Made by a program: the position numbers and the translations under genes
The notes under the pieces: generated by a model
Told to the model about the DNA's origin: nothing
Databases searched by the model: none
What the model saw: only the letters and a program-made list of their open reading frames with translations
NCBI GenBank assembly: GCA_029240105.1
Contig: JARBTR010000001.1
Location: 116,633 to 180,632, forward strand
Direction: 5' to 3'
From: Caryophanales bacterium
GTDB lineage: Bacteria; Bacillota; Bacilli; JARBTR01
Length of the DNA: 64,000 nucleotides
Part shown: positions 27,307-34,738 of the stretch, in pieces
Layout: every line of letters starts with the position of its first letter
How positions within the stretch are numbered: position 1 is the stretch's first letter

Positions 27307-28164
27307 ATGCAATTTAAACATTTGGCTTTGAAAGCAAAGGGTTCATTATTTTTGATTTTACTTGTTGTCGTGGGGATTGGTGTTTTAGTTTGGATTAATA
27401 CAGGCGATGATGACAAAACAGAAAGTAGTAAAAAACGTACAACTGAAGTTAACTCACCTGTTCTGGAAGAGGAAAATGCGGATAGTGATCCTGAACCAAA
27501 TGTACCTACGCAACCAAATGGTCCTTCAAAACCAGGGAGTGAAGGCAATAAAAGCACTCCGGCACAAAATAAACCTGATTTCGGAACGGTTGATGGTAAA
27601 GAATACTATAATACCTTTCGAGGTCGTGTTGACGTGTATGAAAATACATTCTTTGGGATGAAAGTAAATTTTCCAGAAGAATGGACCATGGAAGATAAAC
27701 GGTACCAGAACGTACTTTTTTCAGAACAATTTGATGCAAATAAGCAATACTTATTTTCTTCTGTTGTTTTGGATAAACCATCACCTAATGTAAAACTTGC
27801 GTTAGGTGTGAGAGCAGAGAAATATCCATTTGGAGCTTTAAAATTTCTAGAGGGTATTAAAACTGCTAAAAAGTATTATTCAGTTAGTGAGATTGGTCCA
27901 ACTGGAAATCAACAAACCCAAAGGGAATCTATATCTACTGAAATTTCAGAAGTAATAATAAATAACAACAAATTTTTTCAATTAAGTATTAAACAGAGTG
28001 AGTTTGGAAGTGAAACTTCTTATTTTGTCTACCCGTGGAAAAGCGGAGTTATTATCTTTCAAATTGCTGGTTCTGTAGAAGCCAATGGCCAGCAGATGTT
28101 AAAAGAATTACTGAATGGAGCATCTTTTTCAAAACCTGAATCTGCTCAAATCGAAATGCCGTAA
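27307..28164 (+). CDS. Membrane-anchored paralog family protein 3 (single-domain form)
   Basis: 285 residues from ATG 27307; the upstream ORF-track TTG at 27292 overlaps the GAGGA box. Basic N-terminus MQFKHLALKAKGS, anchor LFLILLVVVGIGVLVWI, then a low-complexity Pro/Asn/Lys linker (about 45-90) and one copy of the family domain: YENTFFGMKVNFPEEW, LALGVRAEKYPFGALKFLEGI, VIIFQIAGS. The N-terminus matches paralogs 1 and 2 and the remnant at 26225. Likely extracytoplasmic. rpsP follows after its own promoter. Confidence 0.75.
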   Translation: MQFKHLALKAKGSLFLILLVVVGIGVLVWINTGDDDKTESSKKRTTEVNSPVLEEENADSDPEPNVPTQPNGPSKPGSEGNKSTPAQNKPDFGTVDGKEYYNTFRGRVDVYENTFFGMKVNFPEEWTMEDKRYQNVLFSEQFDANKQYLFSSVVLDKPSPNVKLALGVRAEKYPFGALKFLEGIKTAKKYYSVSEIGPTGNQQTQRESISTEISEVIINNNKFFQLSIKQSEFGSETSYFVYPWKSGVIIFQIAGSVEANGQQMLKELLNGASFSKPESAQIEMP

Positions 28165-28226
28165 ATCAACAAGTTCAGGTTGAATTTTTAAAATAATATT
28201 AAAATTTCACTGTTAAGAATAATTAC

Positions 28227-28255
28227 TTGACAAGCTATAGAAAACCCTTTAATAT
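28227..28255 (+). promoter_or_regulatory. SigA promoter for rpsP-khpA
   Basis: TTGACA, 17 bases, TAATAT, about 75 bases before the rpsP start. It explains how rpsP is expressed without ffh upstream. Confidence 0.75.
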
Positions 28256-28280
28256 GTTATCTTGTAGTGTAAAAAATACA

Positions 28281-28303
28281 GACGTGTGCCGTAGGCATTC
28301 GTC
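28281..28303 (+). promoter_or_regulatory. Hairpin in the rpsP leader
   Basis: GACGTGTGCC-GTA-GGCATTCGTC forms a 10-bp stem with one T.T mismatch and one G.T pair, in the 5' UTR between the promoter and the rpsP Shine-Dalgarno. A regulatory role is inference. Confidence 0.4.
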
Positions 28304-28328
28304 ACAAATAATATTGGAGGTAACTCAA

Positions 28329-28601
28329 ATGGCAGTTAAAATTAGACTTAAGCGCATGGGTGCTAAAAAAGCTCCTTTCTATCGTATCGTAGCAGCAGAT
28401 TCTCGTTCACCACGTGATGGCCGTGACATCGAAGTAATCGGAACGTACAACCCATTAACAAATCCTGCAACTATCGAAGTGAATGAAGAAGCTGCATTAA
28501 AGTGGTTAAACAATGGTGCGAAACCGTCTGACACAGCTCGTAACATCTTGTCTCAACAAGGCGTTATGAAGAAGTTCCATGAATCTAAATTAGGCAAGTA
28601 A
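28329..28601 (+). CDS. rpsP: 30S ribosomal protein S16
   Basis: 90 residues from ATG 28329 ([32 protein letters not shown]), the universally conserved S16 N-terminus. The ORF-track start at 28227 lies within the promoter and is wrong. GGAGG is 8 bases upstream. khpA follows 9 bases downstream, so the two are co-transcribed. Confidence 0.98.
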   Translation: MAVKIRLKRMGAKKAPFYRIVAADSRSPRDGRDIEVIGTYNPLTNPATIEVNEEAALKWLNNGAKPSDTARNILSQQGVMKKFHESKLGK

Positions 28602-28610
28602 TCGATCGCT

Positions 28611-28838
28611 ATGGAAAAGTTAATCACTAGCATCGTCAAACCACTTGTTGACCATCCTGAAGAGATTACAATTCGTATAGAAAAGTTTGATTCAAAAATC
28701 TTATATACACTATCTGTTCACGAAGACGATATGGGCAAAGTTATCGGAAAGCAAGGCCGCATCGCGAAAGCAATTCGCACTGTCGTGTATGCAGCATCAG
28801 CTCATTCTGCAAAACGTGTCATACTAGAAATACAATAA
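28611..28838 (+). CDS. khpA: KH domain RNA-binding protein KhpA (YlqC)
   Basis: A 75-residue single KH domain with the GKQGR form of the GxxG RNA-binding loop (MGKVIGKQGRIAKAIRTVV). KhpA partners with KhpB/Jag in several Firmicutes and affects cell division and RNA. It immediately follows rpsP, as in B. subtilis, and is followed by a terminator; ylqD, the usual next gene, is absent. Confidence 0.95.
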   Translation: MEKLITSIVKPLVDHPEEITIRIEKFDSKILYTLSVHEDDMGKVIGKQGRIAKAIRTVVYAASAHSAKRVILEIQ

Positions 28839-28849
28839 CTTATCAATTT

Positions 28850-28879
28850 AAGAAACCTAGCAATAGGTTTCTTTTTTTT
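28850..28879 (+). terminator. Intrinsic terminator after khpA
   Basis: AAGAAACCTA-GCAA-TAGGTTTCTT with a T8 tail. Confidence 0.93.
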
Positions 28880-28993
28880 AGTAACAAGTTGTGTAATAAA
28901 ATAAGATAATTTTAAGTTGTGTAACCTTTTTTATAAAAATTAAGATTTGTTGTTTTTATTTAAAAAGTCTTGATTTTACATACAATTGGGGCT

Positions 28994-29022
28994 TTGACTT
29001 TCATTTTCTTCCTCTATAAAAT
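28994..29022 (+). promoter_or_regulatory. Promoter for the TasA/BsaA-like gene
   Basis: TTGACT, 17 bases, TAAAAT, about 67 bases upstream of the start codon. Confidence 0.5.
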
Positions 29023-29088
29023 GCAGTCATTCGATGAAGTCTAGGGGATTCATTCGAATACATTTTTTAATAAAGAGAGGAAGATTTG

Positions 29089-30099
29089 ATGTTTAGAAAT
29101 AGAAAATTAAAGATTTCCGCTTTGTTGGCCACTGTAACCATTCTTTTAATGAGTACCGCATTTGCGTGGTTTACTAGCCAAGATAGGGTAACAAACCTAA
29201 TGAAAATGGACAGCCTGGATGTTGTTTTATCTACTGCATTTAAAAATGTAGCTGTTACACCAGGGCAGGAAGTTGAAAAACGAGTGTCTGTAACGAATCG
29301 TGGTAATAAAGATGCACTTGTTCGTGTAAGTTTGGAGGAAGCTTTTGAACAACTCGCTTTTGATGACACAACAAACAAACCACTTGTTTCCTATAGTATG
29401 ACAAAAGGAGTTGCACCAGCCGGTGTCAATCGTCCATTTGAAATGGAGTTAGACCCAGTTACTGTGGGAGCCATTGCAGCAGATACTACGAATTGGAGAC
29501 TCGCTATTGGAGGACCAGCAAACCTGACGATATATGAACGTGTGAATGCTGGTTCTGAATTAACAACTGATTCCTATTTTGCATTTGTCACTTCTACAAA
29601 ACAACTTGTACGTGTCACACCTCTAGGAGTTGCAGGTTTAGCAGATGATAAATTTGAATTTGCTTATCAATCCTATGCAAATGCAAGTATAGCAACAAAT
29701 ACTTTATATGGCGGAACACCCTTTAATACTTCAAATGTACTTGATTCTAGTGGAAATAAGTTAAGTACTAACGTTCAAATAATTTTTGATGAAAGTAAAA
29801 TTACAACAGATAGAACGTCATTAGTAGGTAAACTTTGGTTCTACAATATCACTGATCATTACTTCTATTATTTGAAACCTCTTGCGCCTGGAGCAACAGT
29901 TTCGCTTTTCGATAGCCTCAAATTTTCTTCTACCATGGATAACAAATACCAAGGTGCTACATATTCTTTAACTCCAAAAATGGAAGCCGTGCAATTTGAT
30001 ACAGCAGAAGGTGAATCACAACCCGCAGCACAAGCCATTTGGCAATCAACTTTAGGAATTAATTATCCTAATATTCTTACTGAATGGGATAAAAACTAA
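29089..30099 (+). CDS. SipW-dependent TasA/BsaA/camelysin-like matrix protein
   Basis: 336 residues from ATG 29089, 8 bases after AGAGAGG. The N-terminal signal (RKLKISALLATVTILLMSTAFAWFTSQD) has the short hydrophobic core and AFA-WFT junction typical of TasA/camelysin proteins processed by the signal peptidase SipW. The mature part opens with VTPGQEVEKRVSVTNRGNKDALVRVSLEE, the beta-sandwich region of this family. Such proteins form biofilm or surface fibres. It has its own promoter and lies alone between khpA and rimM, replacing ylqD; no sipW is in the window. Confidence 0.85.
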   Translation: MFRNRKLKISALLATVTILLMSTAFAWFTSQDRVTNLMKMDSLDVVLSTAFKNVAVTPGQEVEKRVSVTNRGNKDALVRVSLEEAFEQLAFDDTTNKPLVSYSMTKGVAPAGVNRPFEMELDPVTVGAIAADTTNWRLAIGGPANLTIYERVNAGSELTTDSYFAFVTSTKQLVRVTPLGVAGLADDKFEFAYQSYANASIATNTLYGGTPFNTSNVLDSSGNKLSTNVQIIFDESKITTDRTSLVGKLWFYNITDHYFYYLKPLAPGATVSLFDSLKFSSTMDNKYQGATYSLTPKMEAVQFDTAEGESQPAAQAIWQSTLGINYPNILTEWDKN

Positions 30100-30286
30100 T
30101 TCTAAAATGACTTAATGTTTAATGCAAATTAACCCCTAGAATTTAGAAATGTTCTAAAAAAATTAAGTTTTTGTTAATCAATAGGCTCAGTTAAAGTTAA
30201 ATGTTGATATAATTAGAATTTTTAATCAACATACATCTAATTTTGTTGATAATTAGAGAAAATGAGCCAAAAACATATATGTTTTT

Positions 30287-30342
30287 TCCCGTGGTGAGAA
30301 GGTCTAAGTGAGACCTTAGGCTCACAGACCGACCACAGGAAT
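30287..30342. repeat. Diverged core of element B, copy 3
   Basis: CCCGTGG ... GAGACCTTAGGCTCA ... CCACAGGAA as in the other copies, but the intervening arms differ while still pairing (GTGGT/ACCAC, GGTCT/AGACC, GTGAG/CTCAC). It lies in the 402-base gap between the TasA-like gene and rimM; the rest of the gap is AT-rich, with an ATCAAC/GTTGAT hairpin near 30224-30252. Confidence 0.6.
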
Positions 30343-30438
30343 TTCTGCCATTTTGTCAATTAACAACTTGGAATTCTGTTTGATTAAGAAAATGATTAAA
30401 GTTTTAAAATTAGCGTTATATCCCAAATGTAGTTGCAG

Positions 30439-30468
30439 TTGAGGTATTGCGCTATTTTTCTGTATAAT
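30439..30468 (+). promoter_or_regulatory. Promoter for rimM-trmD
   Basis: TTGAGG, 18 bases, TATAAT, 33 bases before the rimM start. Confidence 0.65.
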
Positions 30469-30501
30469 AGGAAAGTTAATATACAGAAATGAGGACATTA
30501 C

Positions 30502-31017
30502 ATGGATTGGTACAATGTTGGGAAGATAGTTAACACACATGGAATTCGCGGGGAAGTGCGCGTGCTTTCGATTACGGATTTTCCGGAGGAACGCTTTGTG
30601 AAAGGCGAAAAAGTTGCGGCTTTTATGCCTGGAAAGAAGGAGCCTGTTACTTTTACAATCAAATCTGTTAGACCACATAAGCAATTTTATTTGTTAACCT
30701 TTGAAGGCTACGAGGACATCAATCTCGTAGAGAAATTTAAAGGTGCTGAGTTGAAAATATCTGAAGATCAACTGTTTGAGTTAGATGAAGATGAGTTCTA
30801 CTATCATGAAATTATTGGCTGTGAAGTATTCAACGAAAAAGAGACTTTAATTGGTACTATTACAGAGATTTTAACACCTGGTGCGAATGATGTTTGGGTT
30901 GTTAGAACACCAAATAAGAAGGAAGTTTTAATTCCTTATATCGAATCAGTTGTTAAGATTATTAATATTGACGAGAAGAAAATTGTGATAGAAGAGATGG
31001 AAGGATTATTCGATTAA
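30502..31017 (+). CDS. rimM: Ribosome maturation factor RimM
   Basis: RimM binds S19 and helps assemble the 30S head. The 171-residue protein starts [21 protein letters not shown] and has the RimM N-terminal barrel plus a C-terminal PRC-like domain ([16 protein letters not shown] ... [13 protein letters not shown]). Its stop codon overlaps the trmD start (TAATG), so the pair is coupled. Confidence 0.96.
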   Translation: MDWYNVGKIVNTHGIRGEVRVLSITDFPEERFVKGEKVAAFMPGKKEPVTFTIKSVRPHKQFYLLTFEGYEDINLVEKFKGAELKISEDQLFELDEDEFYYHEIIGCEVFNEKETLIGTITEILTPGANDVWVVRTPNKKEVLIPYIESVVKIINIDEKKIVIEEMEGLFD

Positions 31018-31763
31018 TGAAAATTGATGTACTTACACTTTTTCCAGAAATGTTTGAGGGTGTGCTCGGATCTTCAATTTTAAAACGAGCAAAGGAAATG
31101 GATGCGGCAGATTATCGCGTTATAAATTTCCGAGAATACTCAACACATAAAGTGAAGCAAGTGGACGATTACCCTTATGGTGGTGGCGCAGGCATGGTCT
31201 TGCAACCACAACCCATTTTTGATGCGGTAGATGCCGTTCGAGGTGAGGGTGGAAAACCACACGTAATTCTGATGTGTCCACAAGGTGAAAGACTAACACA
31301 GAGAAAAGCAGAAGAACTTGCAAACAAAGAGCATCTGGTGTTTATTTGCGGCCATTATGAAGGTTATGATGAGCGCATTCGTGAGCATTTGGTCGATGAG
31401 GAAATTTCAATCGGGGATTACGTTTTGACTGGCGGGGAATTAGGTGCCATGGTAGTTATTGATGCTGTTGTTCGTTTGTTACCAGGCGTACTTGGTAATA
31501 ATGACTCTCCGGTATTAGACTCACATTCAACTGGGTTTCTTGAACATCCACATTATACGCGTCCAGCCGATTTTCGTGGAATGACGGTACCAGACGTTTT
31601 GGTGTCTGGTCACCATAAAAACATCGAAGAATGGCGTAAAAAGGAGTCCCTGAAACGAACCTATTTACGAAGACCTGACATGCTTGAAAATGCTGTTCTA
31701 AACAAGCAAGAGCTTAAATGGCTAGACGAAATTAAAGCAGAGTTAGAATCTGAGAATTTTTAA
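31017..31763 (+). CDS. trmD: tRNA (guanine-N1)-methyltransferase TrmD
   Basis: TrmD makes m1G37 in tRNAs, preventing frameshifting. The 248-residue protein shows the trefoil-knot SPOUT signatures [26 protein letters not shown] and [20 protein letters not shown], where SAM binds. It overlaps rimM by one base. rplS, the usual next gene, is missing; a hairpin and a GNAT gene follow. Confidence 0.97.
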   Translation: MKIDVLTLFPEMFEGVLGSSILKRAKEMDAADYRVINFREYSTHKVKQVDDYPYGGGAGMVLQPQPIFDAVDAVRGEGGKPHVILMCPQGERLTQRKAEELANKEHLVFICGHYEGYDERIREHLVDEEISIGDYVLTGGELGAMVVIDAVVRLLPGVLGNNDSPVLDSHSTGFLEHPHYTRPADFRGMTVPDVLVSGHHKNIEEWRKKESLKRTYLRRPDMLENAVLNKQELKWLDEIKAELESENF

Positions 31764-31774
31764 TAAATTTACAA

Positions 31775-31806
31775 ATCGTACGACTATTTTAGGAGTGCGA
31801 TTTTTT
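31775..31806 (+). terminator. Probable terminator after trmD
   Basis: ATCGTAC / GTGCGAT (7 bp with one G.T) followed by TTTTTT. Confidence 0.6.
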
Positions 31807-31867
31807 ATATTATGATAAGATGGTATTGGTAAACTTAGTAAAATGATAGATAAAAGGGAGCGATTGT

Positions 31868-32644
31868 ATGATGTTCAAATTTCAAAAGTGTAATTGGGTA
31901 GAAATAAAAGAAATTGCTACTACATACTATTCTGAAAATAATGTCCTAATTGAGTCCTATTTTGAAGATCATTTACTAGGTAGTAAACACTATCAAATTT
32001 TATCAGAAGGTAAAATAATAGGGTGTTTTGCTATACATAAAGAAACGATGATTGTGATGTTCAATGTGATAGAGGAGTTCCGGAATCAATCTCAAGTAAT
32101 TTTTGCTGAAGTAAAAAAGATGGAGCAGGTTACTTGTGCGATGGTACCAACAGGTGATGAGTTTTTTCTCAGTCATTGTATAGATAATTTTGCTAGGCTA
32201 GAAAAGCAAGCGTACTTCGCGATTTATACAGATAAAATAATGGACAAGCCGTTCATACAAATGCAGTTTAGTTTGGCGGATGTGCAAAAAGACAGAGACA
32301 TATTAAAATTGAGTAAGGACTTTTTGGATTCAGAAATTGTTAAAATTGAGAATGGGAACGAGAATGAGTCCATTTACATAGTGAAACTTGATGAAGAAGT
32401 GGTTGGTTTCGGAGTGATTGAATACAGTTCATTCCTGAATTATGCGAGCATTGGTATGTATGTTTGCGAAGAGTTTAGAGGTCGAGGAATCGCACGAAGC
32501 ATCCTTCATCAATTGAAATTAATCGTTCAAGATAAGGGTTCTATTGCAGTATCTGGTTGTTGGTATTACAATCATAATTCAAAGAAGAGTATGGAAAGTG
32601 CAGGCGCATACTCAAAAACACGATTGTTGAAATTTCATTTTTAA
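31868..32644 (+). CDS. GNAT family N-acetyltransferase
   Basis: 258 residues. The C-terminal third (about 170-250) is a GNAT domain: EEVVGFGVIEYSS, then IGMYVCEEFRGRGIARSILHQL, where R/Q-x-x-G-x-A binds acetyl-CoA pyrophosphate. The N-terminal 140 residues show a second, degenerate GNAT-like fold without the signature. Substrate unknown. A GGGAGCG box precedes the ATG. It stands where rplS would normally be found after trmD. Confidence 0.85.
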   Translation: MMFKFQKCNWVEIKEIATTYYSENNVLIESYFEDHLLGSKHYQILSEGKIIGCFAIHKETMIVMFNVIEEFRNQSQVIFAEVKKMEQVTCAMVPTGDEFFLSHCIDNFARLEKQAYFAIYTDKIMDKPFIQMQFSLADVQKDRDILKLSKDFLDSEIVKIENGNENESIYIVKLDEEVVGFGVIEYSSFLNYASIGMYVCEEFRGRGIARSILHQLKLIVQDKGSIAVSGCWYYNHNSKKSMESAGAYSKTRLLKFHF

Positions 32645-32668
32645 AACATAAGAAAAATAGAGGTTATT

Positions 32669-32938
32669 ATGGCGATAATTAAGGGATTTTTTGTAGATGT
32701 TTTTTTTGATACGTTAATGGGAATGTTGTATTGGTTTGCAAATAAAAAGAAAATAAACAAGCTTGTAAGGGTATTTGTGTATTCGATTACACTGCTACCT
32801 TTATCATATTTTTTTGTATACTGCATCTTAACAAATTTTAATGTTGAAAGCGCATTAGACACTGTCATGCTATATTTCTTTACGATACTTACTTTAATTG
32901 CATATCTTTATTCATTTAAAATCATCTTTAAAAAGTAA
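32669..32938 (+). CDS. Small membrane protein, twin 1
   Basis: 89 residues with a central short basic segment (WFANKKKINKLVRV) and two hydrophobic helices (VYSITLLPLSYFFVYCILTNF and YFFTILTLIAYLYSFKIIF). The next gene encodes a paralog with the same plan, so this is a real gene despite its size. AGAGGTT lies before the ATG. Function unknown. Confidence 0.7.
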   Translation: MAIIKGFFVDVFFDTLMGMLYWFANKKKINKLVRVFVYSITLLPLSYFFVYCILTNFNVESALDTVMLYFFTILTLIAYLYSFKIIFKK

Positions 32939-32986
32939 ACTTTATTCTTTTAACAAAAGAAGAAACCTTGAAAGAAGGTTGAGAAA

Positions 32987-33280
32987 ATGTCCTTGTTTGA
33001 AATGTTTATTGATTTTATGGATTTTTTGATAGATATAATCGAAGGGATATTTTGGTTAGCTGAGAAAAAGAAAATAAATAAGTTCGCAAGTGTTATTGTT
33101 TATTCAATAGCACTTTTACCTATTATTATGGGCATGGGATACTTTAGCATTAAAAATTTTCTTGCTCATGATATTTTTGAAGCTTTAATGCTAAGTTTAA
33201 TTGGATTCATCGCAATAATAATTTATTTATATGCCCTTAAAATAATCTTTTCAAGAGATCAGGTTATAACCATTCAATAA
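32987..33280 (+). CDS. Small membrane protein, twin 2
   Basis: 97 residues. Shared with twin 1: an aromatic/acidic N-terminus, W(F/L)A(N/E)KKKINK, VYSI-LLP, and the end IAYLY/IIYLY-KIIF. Two transmembrane helices. It follows twin 1 by 48 bases. Probable tandem duplication; no family recognised. Confidence 0.7.
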   Translation: MSLFEMFIDFMDFLIDIIEGIFWLAEKKKINKFASVIVYSIALLPIIMGMGYFSIKNFLAHDIFEALMLSLIGFIAIIIYLYALKIIFSRDQVITIQ

Positions 33281-33344
33281 ATTGTAAAGTAGGGTTTATT
33301 TGAAAAGAAAAGCAAACGAAAACATAAAGGCCGACGGAGATAAA

Positions 33345-34529
33345 ATGACAAGTAAGCTTTTTTATGAAGATCAGTATTTAAAGAAAACAGTAGCTCATGT
33401 AGTAGAGAAAACCAAAAAAGGTGATACCTATATATACAAATTGGACCAAACAATTTTCTATCCGGAAGGTGGCGGTCAGCCGTCTGACAGAGGGTGGATG
33501 AATGGGTTTGAAGTGTTGGATGTCTATGAACATGATAATGAAATTTTCCATGTTATAAAAGAAGATATTGAAGCAAAACAAGTAGAGTTAAAGTTGGATT
33601 GGGATTTCAGATTTCAGGCAATGCAGGGGCATTTGGCGCAACATTTGTTATCTGCTATTATCGAACGGAAATATGAAATGCCAACCATGAGCCATCATTA
33701 CGGAAAAATTTCAACTGTAGATGTGAAGGGTGAAGTTGCAAATCTCGATCTTGTACAAGTTGAAAATTTGTGTAACGAGTCCATTCGAAATGCGTGTAAA
33801 GTTAGTTTTCTTTTTCCAACAGAAGAAGAGTTAGCATCAATGAATTTGATTGATGAAGTTAAGGTAACAGAGAATATCCGTGTTGTGCATATTGAGGACA
33901 TTGATAACAACCCTTGTGGTGGCTTGCATTGCGGCAATTTAGCTGAACTGCAACTCTTAAAAATTTTATCCGTTGAAACGATCAAAGGGGGTATGCGTAT
34001 TTCCTTTGTTTCAGGACATAGAGCACTAGCTGATTACGATATGAAACATAAACAAGTATCTAGTATTTCTCAGAAGATCTCTCAAACTGCAAACGAAATA
34101 AGTTCTGGAGTAGAGAATTTGCTTGAAAGAATGAAAGTGCTTGAGGAAACAGTAGAAAAGTGTAAAACAGAAAGAAACATTAACAAGGTTGAAGAGTTAA
34201 AATCCAGCAGCCCAAGCAAGGTCATAAATGTAGTTCTTTCTGATTTTGATACGAAGGATGCAACGTATATTTGCAACCAGTTCGTTTATGATTCAGGCTA
34301 TTTTGGCTTTATTGGATGTGCCCTTGATGATCGAACCCATTTCTTTATATTTAAGTCAAAAGATGTAAGCATAAACCTTCGTCCAACTTTTATGGATATC
34401 TGCTCGAAGTATAGTTTGCGTGGTGGTGGGAATGACAATTTATTGCAGGCAGGGAGCAAGGAACCTCTTCCACTTCATGAGATTAATGAATTAATCACTT
34501 TGAAATTCGAAGAAATACTTAGTAAGTAG
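33345..34529 (+). CDS. AlaX-type alanyl-tRNA editing protein with DHHA1-like C-terminus
   Basis: 394 residues from ATG 33345 (MTSKLFYED), preceded by CGGAGA; the ORF-track TTG at 33300 adds 15 unlikely residues. The editing domain (about 1-235) opens with YPEGGGQPSDRG and carries zinc ligands HLAQH and CGGLH, the AlaRS/AlaX deacylation site that removes Ser or Gly from mischarged tRNA-Ala. A coiled coil (about 240-290) and a DHHA1-like tail with SLRGGGNDNLLQAGS follow, resembling the AlaRS C-terminal part without its aminoacylation core. Ends at a terminator. Confidence 0.9.
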   Translation: MTSKLFYEDQYLKKTVAHVVEKTKKGDTYIYKLDQTIFYPEGGGQPSDRGWMNGFEVLDVYEHDNEIFHVIKEDIEAKQVELKLDWDFRFQAMQGHLAQHLLSAIIERKYEMPTMSHHYGKISTVDVKGEVANLDLVQVENLCNESIRNACKVSFLFPTEEELASMNLIDEVKVTENIRVVHIEDIDNNPCGGLHCGNLAELQLLKILSVETIKGGMRISFVSGHRALADYDMKHKQVSSISQKISQTANEISSGVENLLERMKVLEETVEKCKTERNINKVEELKSSSPSKVINVVLSDFDTKDATYICNQFVYDSGYFGFIGCALDDRTHFFIFKSKDVSINLRPTFMDICSKYSLRGGGNDNLLQAGSKEPLPLHEINELITLKFEEILSK

Positions 34530-34607
34530 TTTTCCTATTATGTAAGAAGCGAAAAAGAAAGACAAAATAAATGTACTAAAAACCCAAATTTTTATAGATT
34601 TAACAAA

Positions 34608-34637
34608 AGTCCCCTTTGAAAAAAGGGATTTTTTTTG
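34608..34637 (+). terminator. Intrinsic terminator after the alaX-like gene
   Basis: TCCCCTTT-GAAA-AAAGGGA with a T8 tail. Confidence 0.88.
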
Positions 34638-34738
34638 TTAAAGAGATAAAAATAAAAAGGAAAAATTTTCAGTTTTTTTGAAAAGTTTATGTTAAAATGT
34701 GCTTTGTGTGTGTTTTTAATAAAAGAAAGTGGTGTGAA

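Noticed and set aside
32669-33280. Twin small membrane proteins as a toxin-antitoxin pair
   Set aside because: They are paralogs of similar size with the same topology, with no antitoxin-like partner or regulatory features.
34530-34738. ydaO (c-di-AMP) riboswitch before kimA
   Set aside because: The conserved riboswitch sequences are not visible; only a terminator and AT-rich sequence are found.
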